From Linyphia triangularis (Eukaryota; Arthropoda; Arachnida; Araneae; Linyphiidae), in contig OZ021723.1 of assembly GCA_963978545.1 (NCBI GenBank), positions 46,512,069 to 46,576,068 of the forward strand: 64,000 nucleotides of DNA, given 5' to 3'. Each line of letters opens with the position of its first letter. The stretch's first letter is position 1. Shown piece by piece: positions 58,207-64,000 of this stretch. Under the pieces are notes generated by a model, which was not told the DNA's origin, did no database searches, and saw only the letters and a program-made list of their open reading frames with translations. The position numbers and the translations under genes were made by a program.

Positions 58207-58554
58207 AATTAAAATTTTATTTCCATGCAAGACATTTAAACATTTATTTTCATGGAAAACATAAAATTTTTTAATTTCACGAGAAGCATGTAAAATCTAA
58301 CATGTTACAAATGCAAAGCTATAAGTATGTTTTTACCTTTGAAAGATTTACTTAGTAGATTAATTGATGAAGAACTAGTGTATAAGTTATCGATTTATAC
58401 GAATAAGACGAAAAGTTACAATTTTTCAATACAAACAACAAGTTTTATAACTTAAACATACATTTATTGAAGTGAATAAATTTCCGTATTTAAATATATA
58501 TATTGACTTGAAAACATTCTTTGAAATATATATATATAAAAATAAAAAAAATAA
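58207..58554. other. Central 348-bp spacer of the PSR-C/D palindrome
   Basis: Unique AT-rich sequence between the arms. The left arm ends ...CACACTTAAAGTT and the right arm begins AACTTTAAGTGTG. A frame opened by GTG at 58472 crosses the right boundary and stays open to 58738 (88 codons: lysine/aromatic-rich, with SSPDWTTLIVCMRKK and EKNFLVGINEIG). It is unidentified. Confidence 0.85.
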
Positions 58555-61500
58555 AACTTTAAGTGTGAATTTAAATTTTTATAAGTTTTTCAACAGTGAC
58601 TTATTAATATTTAGAAAGAGGTCGGATATCTTCAACTATTCTTCACCTGATTGGACAACACTAATAGTGTGTATGAGAAAAAAAATTCAATTACAAGATG
58701 AGAAAAATTTCCTTGTAGGAATCAATGAAATTGGATAGTTATACTTTGGTTCGAAGCAATTTTCGTTTCAAGCATATGATTTGTTGCTAACTCAATGCTT
58801 AGTATGTTTTCTTTTATTCTTACTATGATCATTCTTATATTGAAGGATGATTTTTCGAAAGTCAATATATTTGAAAAATAAATATAGCTATAGTGTAACA
58901 TATAAAGTTGAAGTTACGTGGAATACTATTGGAATTAGCATTAGAAATTCAATCAATCAATTTATTCATGGGATATTGACCATCACGTGAATATCTCCCC
59001 GCAACATTGGTTGCTCTTATCGGTATATGATTACGCATGTTTCGTGATCTTAACGTATGTCAATGTGTTATTTTTTTTATATGCGAAAAAAGGAAACTTT
59101 TCCACATATATTGATAATTTTCATGTTTATTCATGTTTGTGATTGTTTTTCATGTTATTCAGTTTGATACAACTGAGATGACATAATATAAATTGTTTAA
59201 TGTGCTATAGTTTTAATATATGTGTTCCCACTTAAAAGCATGTTTGATTTTAAATTTTGTTTAAACTTTCTCCTAAAATTTTTTATAGCGGACATCAGCG
59301 CATTTTTTTTATTTTTTTTATTTCTGATATAGTACTTCGAAACATTCACATCTTTCAATGTTGTATCTTCTATATTTCCAGTAAAACTTCTCACATTATA
59401 CATGAATTTCAAGAAATTTGCTATGTCTTAGTTTGGTATTTTTTTTTTTAATGTATAGATATTTCATCATTGTCATTCTATGATAAGATATCAAGTTGGT
59501 TCTTAATAAGAAAGAGTGTATTTTCTTGTCATAAGCAAGAAAAACGAAGTTAATATAAGTCAATGATAATTCTCATTTACGAATTTCTTGTCGTCTTCAA
59601 CTTTTTTCAACACATTTCACTCAACTTCTATTTTCACTTCATCTATCACTTTGTCATACTTCTTTACAGTTATAGTATGTATCAGTTCAAGTCACTGTTT
59701 AAATTTGCATCATTGATTTATTCAGTTCACTCAATCTCTTAGGTCATAATAATTTCATTAAATTTATAAGATTCATAAAAAAAAAAAAAAACTACTCATT
59801 ACTCATGAACTTAATTTTATTGCACTGGGAAGAAAAACTATAGAAATTTGGACAATAAAAATCTATTACAACAGCTAATAAATTCAATTTTCGATAAGCA
59901 TGATAGGATATAAAAATTGTATTTTTTCGTTTTCTGCTAAAGTTTAAGTTCTCTGTTAGACAATAAAACGTTTGCCTAGAATAAAATCATAAATTATTCA
60001 TCATTTATGTACCAACAGTAAAATTATCATTTACATTTTTGTAGATTTTTTTTTTAACATGATAATGTCTTACATGTAAAGTTTATTTAATAGTAATTTC
60101 CGACTTGAAAATGTAGATAGCATTTATTTTCGATGAGTTTGATTTCAACTGACAAATATATTTCAACATTCGAAGCATATGCGAGTTATGTGAATAAACC
60201 ATATGCAACTTAGCTAAATTTCAGTAATTAAGTTGTGAAGTTTTATCTTTGCCATAGAAAATATATTTATTTTTACTGATTTTTGTTAAGTGCTACGACG
60301 ATCTTTTACAAAGTATGTCTTCTTGCAACATGAGAAAAGATGCGAAATGATAAGGACTTCTCTGGTATGCTTTCAATTCCTTGAGAAATAAATTTAGCTT
60401 AACTACAAGACTTGTTCCGATTCTGAAGTATGCTATTTCCTATCGTAATTTATAATTTTACATGATACTTGGTTTAAAAGTTGAAAAAGTTTGCACAAAT
60501 TTCCTATGTAAGTTCTGCTTCACTGAAAAGTTATCGGTCACAAGCAATAAAAATTTCACTTTGTTTGACTAATGTTATGCATGTGTTAATTATCATGAGT
60601 AATATCAGTTTTATTTGTGTCTTTCGAAAGCGAGCATTCATAAATTTAAAAGGATATTTCAAACTATTTTCAAAATATAAGTATCTTTTACAAGTTTTTT
60701 CCGGAATGAACTTTGCTCAGTTATATTAATATTGAATATTCATCTTACAAAATAAGCCTCTTGTAAAACACATTCCGTTTCAGTTTTTCTGAAATTTATG
60801 TATAAGTTATTTAGAAATTATGGGTGGAAGTTAAAAATCTCTATATTAATGATATATTGTCAGCACCTCTCAAATAAAAAAATAAAAAAAATTCACGTAT
60901 AATTTAGTTTATCCAGATGATGTTCAACAAACTCAGATGTAGTAACAAACTCTACATTTTTTCAAATTTATGCTAGTTTTTCACAAGAAAAAAAAATATT
61001 CTTTAAGTTTGCCTAGCAAACTTTTTTCAGTATTTAAATTTTCTAAGTATATTCCATCACACGAGTAGTTAACTATTTCCACTAAGGAAAATATGTTATT
61101 ATTTTAGTTTGTTTGAATGGTGTTAGATTTTTATGTTTCTGATTGGTGATTTGCATATACTCTTTTAAAAACTTTACACAGTTCGTAACAAATATGTTAG
61201 AAATAATAGTATATCGCATCTGAGATTGAACAAATTTATAACTAATATCATGTAAAGAAGGTTAAATTTTAAAAACATGTCATTATATATGAGTGTTACC
61301 ATGAAAAAAGTTAACTAAGTTACTTGTGATTTCCTTTCAGAGTATAAAAAGTTATGTAGTTTACATATAATTCGCAAGTTTCTTTCAAATTATCTTAAGA
61401 TGTTTTAAAAGTCTTGCAGGCGATTTTCAAAACTTGAATGCATATCTACAATCAGGCACGTAGCCAGGGGGTGGCTGATGGGGCTGCAGCCCCCCCCCCC

Positions 61501-61600
61501 CTCCCGAAATTTTCAAAACTCGAAAGTCAGAAATAGATCTATTTATGCTTGGATAATTAAAATTTGAAAATAACACAAGTTTTCGTTATTTTCTAATTTT

Positions 61601-63148
61601 TTGAAATTGTATATAAGCCCATCAATTCAAAACGAAATCATAAGTATTTTTGGAGAGCTCATACAATCCGAAATAGTTAAAACAGTATCAAATTCAGAGT
61701 TTTTTTCCATCATTGCCGACGAAACAACAGATATTTCTCAAATAGAACAACTGTCTTTATGCATAAGGTATATTGATGAAGCAACTGTACATACTAGAGA
61801 AGATTTCCTTGCGTTTATTCCTGTCACTGATTTAACTGGTGCAGGTCTTACAGCTACAATTGTAGAAGACTTGCTAAAACTTGGCTTTGATTTAAACAAG
61901 CTACGTGGCCAAGGATACGACGGGGAGTCAAACATGCATGGGCAATTTCGTGGTGTTCAAGCTATGGTGAGAGAAAAATACCCGAAAGCTGTATATACCC
62001 ATTGAGTATCTCACTCTCTGCATATCTGACGCAACGAAAGTTCAGGGCATCCGAAACGCCTTTGGTGTAATTTCAGAAATTTGCAGTTTCTTTCATAAAT
62101 CTACAAAACGAACAGATATTCTGAAAAAGAATATTAAAGACTTGAAACCCAACACAAAACAGACGAAACTTAAGACGTTATGTGAAATTCGTTGGATTTT
62201 ACGTCATGAAGCCATTTTAATGTTCAAGGAGTTTTTAGAGCCAATCATCGATTCGTTAGAGGAAATCTCGCAACAGACGATTCGTCCAAAAAGCCAAACA
62301 TTTTGTTGCAAAGCACATGCCAGTTTTCTTTTCTAGTATGTTTGTGCATCGCCAGTAAACTGCTCGGTTGCACATACAACCTATCCGAGTATCTGCAAAG
62401 TACTAACATTGACTTGGCCAGTGCTTTGGGTGAAGTCAGCAACATAACGACGATGTTGCAATAAATGAGAAACAACCATGTGGATAAGTTTAATTCTATA
62501 TATAATGAAGCTGAAACCTTAGCTGAAAAACATAATATAGAAGTCAAAACACAAAGAGTGTGTAAAATCCAAAAGAATCGCCCAAATATAGCCTACAAAA
62601 CAATTGAAGAATACTATAGAATAACAATTTTTACGCCCTACTTAGATGATATGATATCTTCATTAAATGAGCTCTTTTTGCCTCATAAAGAAACATTTTC
62701 TTCCTTGCAAAACCTTATTCCGCAACACGCTGTTGGGAAGAGTTTTCAAGATATTGAACCATGCATCTCCTTTTATGAAGATGATCTTCCTACTTACAAA
62801 GATGTGATTGAAGGCGAATGGGAGCTGTGGAAAAGAAAGTGGATGTCGGTCGAAATGTTACCAAACTCAGCGATGTGGTCGCTGTATGAATGCGATCAAA
62901 ACATCTTCCCCAGCGTATACGTTTTGCTCAAAATCCTATCCATTCTGCCAGTGTCAGCAGCCACAGCTGAGAGAAGTTTTTCTACTCTTCGGAGATTGAA
63001 AACTTATCTTAGAAGTACGACAAGCGAAAATCGCTTAACTGGACTGGCTTTGCTGAATATCCATAGGCAATGCTCAGTTTCAGACGAGATGGTCCTCAAC
63101 AAATTTGCCAGCAGTGGAACTGTTAGAAAATTCAATTTAACTTTGTAA
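61601..63148 (+). pseudogene. hAT transposase (ZMYM/DUF4371-like), broken
   Basis: A hAT transposase catalyses cut-and-paste transposition through an RNase H-like DDE core with an inserted helical domain. The first segment (61601-62005, no ATG at its start) holds FFSIIADETTDIS and GQGYDGESNMHGQFRGVQ, which in this family carry the first two catalytic Asp residues. The middle segment (about 62020-62340) lies in another frame (TLCEIRWILRHEA). The last segment (ATG 62465 to 63148, 227 codons) includes the C-terminal dimerisation block with SAATAERSFSTLRRLKTYLR; its catalytic Glu lies in AERSFS. A TGA near 62003, two compensating frameshifts and a TAA just before 62465 break it. The N-terminal zinc finger is absent. 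Inactive. Confidence 0.92.
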
Positions 63149-63288
63149 TGCCTCTTAATTAAATACAATTGTCCCATTATTAATCTTTATTTTAAATGTG
63201 ATATTTCTTCTCATTTCCTAATTTTAAAAAGCATTTTTATTGTGTTTCATTAAAGCATTCTTAATCAAGTATTATTCATGCATATTAA

Positions 63289-63492
63289 CCCTTTGCACTC
63301 CAGGCCTTATTCGCGCGGAGGAATCAGCAACTCGAGACATTTTAGGTTCGGCTGGTGTTTATGGATTTGCTTCATAGAAACTAAACACAGTCATTGGCCT
63401 TGCATCGAATTTCCGCATCACACCTAATGGTCCTCTCGTGGTTTGGCATCCAATCGTGTGGCGCCTGAGAGGCGCCACTGGAGTGCAAAGGG
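63289..63492. mobile_element. piggyBac-like MITE flanked by TTAA
   Basis: A 204-bp element with perfect 15-bp inverted ends CCCTTTGCACTCCAG and CTGGAGTGCAAAGGG, flanked by TTAA (63285-63288 and 63493-63496). TTAA targeting and CCC-starting ends are typical of piggyBac. Close to the right end GTGGCGCC-TGAGA-GGCGCCAC (63458-63478) is a perfect 8-bp stem. It is much more GC-rich than its surroundings, non-coding, and inserted in the 3' flank of the hAT transposase. Confidence 0.93.
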
Positions 63493-64000
63493 TTAATACT
63501 TAATGTCACGATTGTGAAAAGAAAGGGTCATTTGCTACATTTAACGAATAAATTTACTTTCCAGTGAACGCTATATGTGCTAAAAGTATTACAATCCCAA
63601 AAAGTGTTTATTTGTTTTTTAGTTTGATTAATTTTGATTTGTAAATTATTGAATGATAATTATTGTTTCCGAAGTTGACATTTATAATTTCTCAGCCCCT
63701 CCCGAAAAAAAATCCTGGCTACGCCCCTGTCTACAATGTATTTAATATCTACAGTTTATTTAATATTTTCCCCCAATTCACCTTTCTTAGATTGATAAGT
63801 AAAATAATCCTTAGTCAGCATTTATTGCATGAGTTAATATGACACCTTAACGTATATTATTACAAAGTAAATTGTCTTTCTTGAAATAACATAAATTTCC
63901 AACTTGTATTGATTTTCCGATTGAAAAGTAGAGGTGAAATTTTTTCTTTGGAGTATCTATAACTAATATTTATTTTAAATCTCTTACTATTTTTCTTCTA

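Larger units (their letters stand above)
61453..63729 (+). mobile_element. hAT transposon with exact 8-bp TSD
   Basis: A 2,277-bp element with inverted ends CAGGCACGTAGCCAGG and CCTGGCTACGCCCCTG, flanked by TCTACAAT (61445-61452 and 63730-63737). The other arm (about 55312-55325) has the single uninterrupted site, AAATACATTGTAGATATGC. The element carries a broken transposase and a nested MITE. Its 5' part before the transposase is only ~150 bp, so the N-terminal DNA-binding region appears deleted. Confidence 0.96.
58555..64000 (-). repeat. PSR-D, right arm of the main palindrome (continues past the window)
   Basis: Reverse complement of PSR-C from 58206 back to about 55036 at the window edge. 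It is interrupted only by the hAT element at 61453-63729 and its target duplication. The arm length without the insertion (about 3.16 kb) equals the matched left-arm length (about 3.17 kb). Whether the satellite and leader also recur further right cannot be seen. Confidence 0.93.

Overview
The window is AT-rich eukaryotic DNA from an arthropod, most likely a spider. The evidence is the tRNA-derived SINEs, hAT, Tc1/mariner, Helitron-like and Ty3/Gypsy relics, and a Gag whose wording resembles my recollection of spider Gypsy elements; this assignment is inference. I find no intact host protein-coding gene and no functional tRNA or rRNA gene. Nearly everything that can be supported is a transposable element, a tandem array or a segmental repeat. 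Many open frames begin at TTG or GTG and are chance frames in AT-rich DNA.

Layout. 1-31 kb: mostly featureless AT-rich DNA with dispersed elements. These include two related non-autonomous hAT elements (6813-7368, 27639-28721), a hairpin-like foldback repeat (8779-9464), SINEs of two families (six of the seven family I copies and both family II copies), a 26-bp tandem array (15606-15941), a dispersed repeat called R1 here (1750-2407, 18597-19330, 19590-20065), a decayed Tc1-type transposase (23330-24257), two Helitron-like elements (25614-27036, 29033-30445) and a 155-bp tandem repeat with paired TGACGTCA motifs (30535-31045).

31-64 kb: dominated by a large unclassified repeat called PSR here (palindromic segmental repeat). 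PSR-C (51290-58206) and PSR-D (58555 to the window end) are inverted arms around a 348-bp spacer. PSR-A (31046-31623 plus 41964-47431) and PSR-B (47432-48669) form a second palindrome whose centre is deleted. Each long forward copy carries, in order, a unique leader, a 31-bp minisatellite, a degenerate ~95-120-bp satellite, a GC-richer conserved block, and an AT-rich part with short lysine-rich frames.

The paralogous copies serve as empty-site controls for several insertions. A 10,340-bp insert flanked by TA (31624-41963) splits PSR-A, while PSR-C keeps the intact TA site. A 2,277-bp hAT element with an exact 8-bp duplication (61453-63729) sits in PSR-D and is absent from PSR-C. A 323-bp hAT MITE (47627-47949) sits in PSR-B and is absent from the other arms. 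The hAT element in PSR-D itself holds a 204-bp piggyBac-like MITE flanked by TTAA. Between the two palindromes lies a broken Ty3/Gypsy element: a 200-bp LTR, primer-binding site, 55-bp leader repeats, a gag frame with two stops, and an RNase H fragment in the opposite orientation.

The most noteworthy object is the PSR palindrome and its 10.3-kb passenger. I cannot assign either to a known superfamily from sequence alone.
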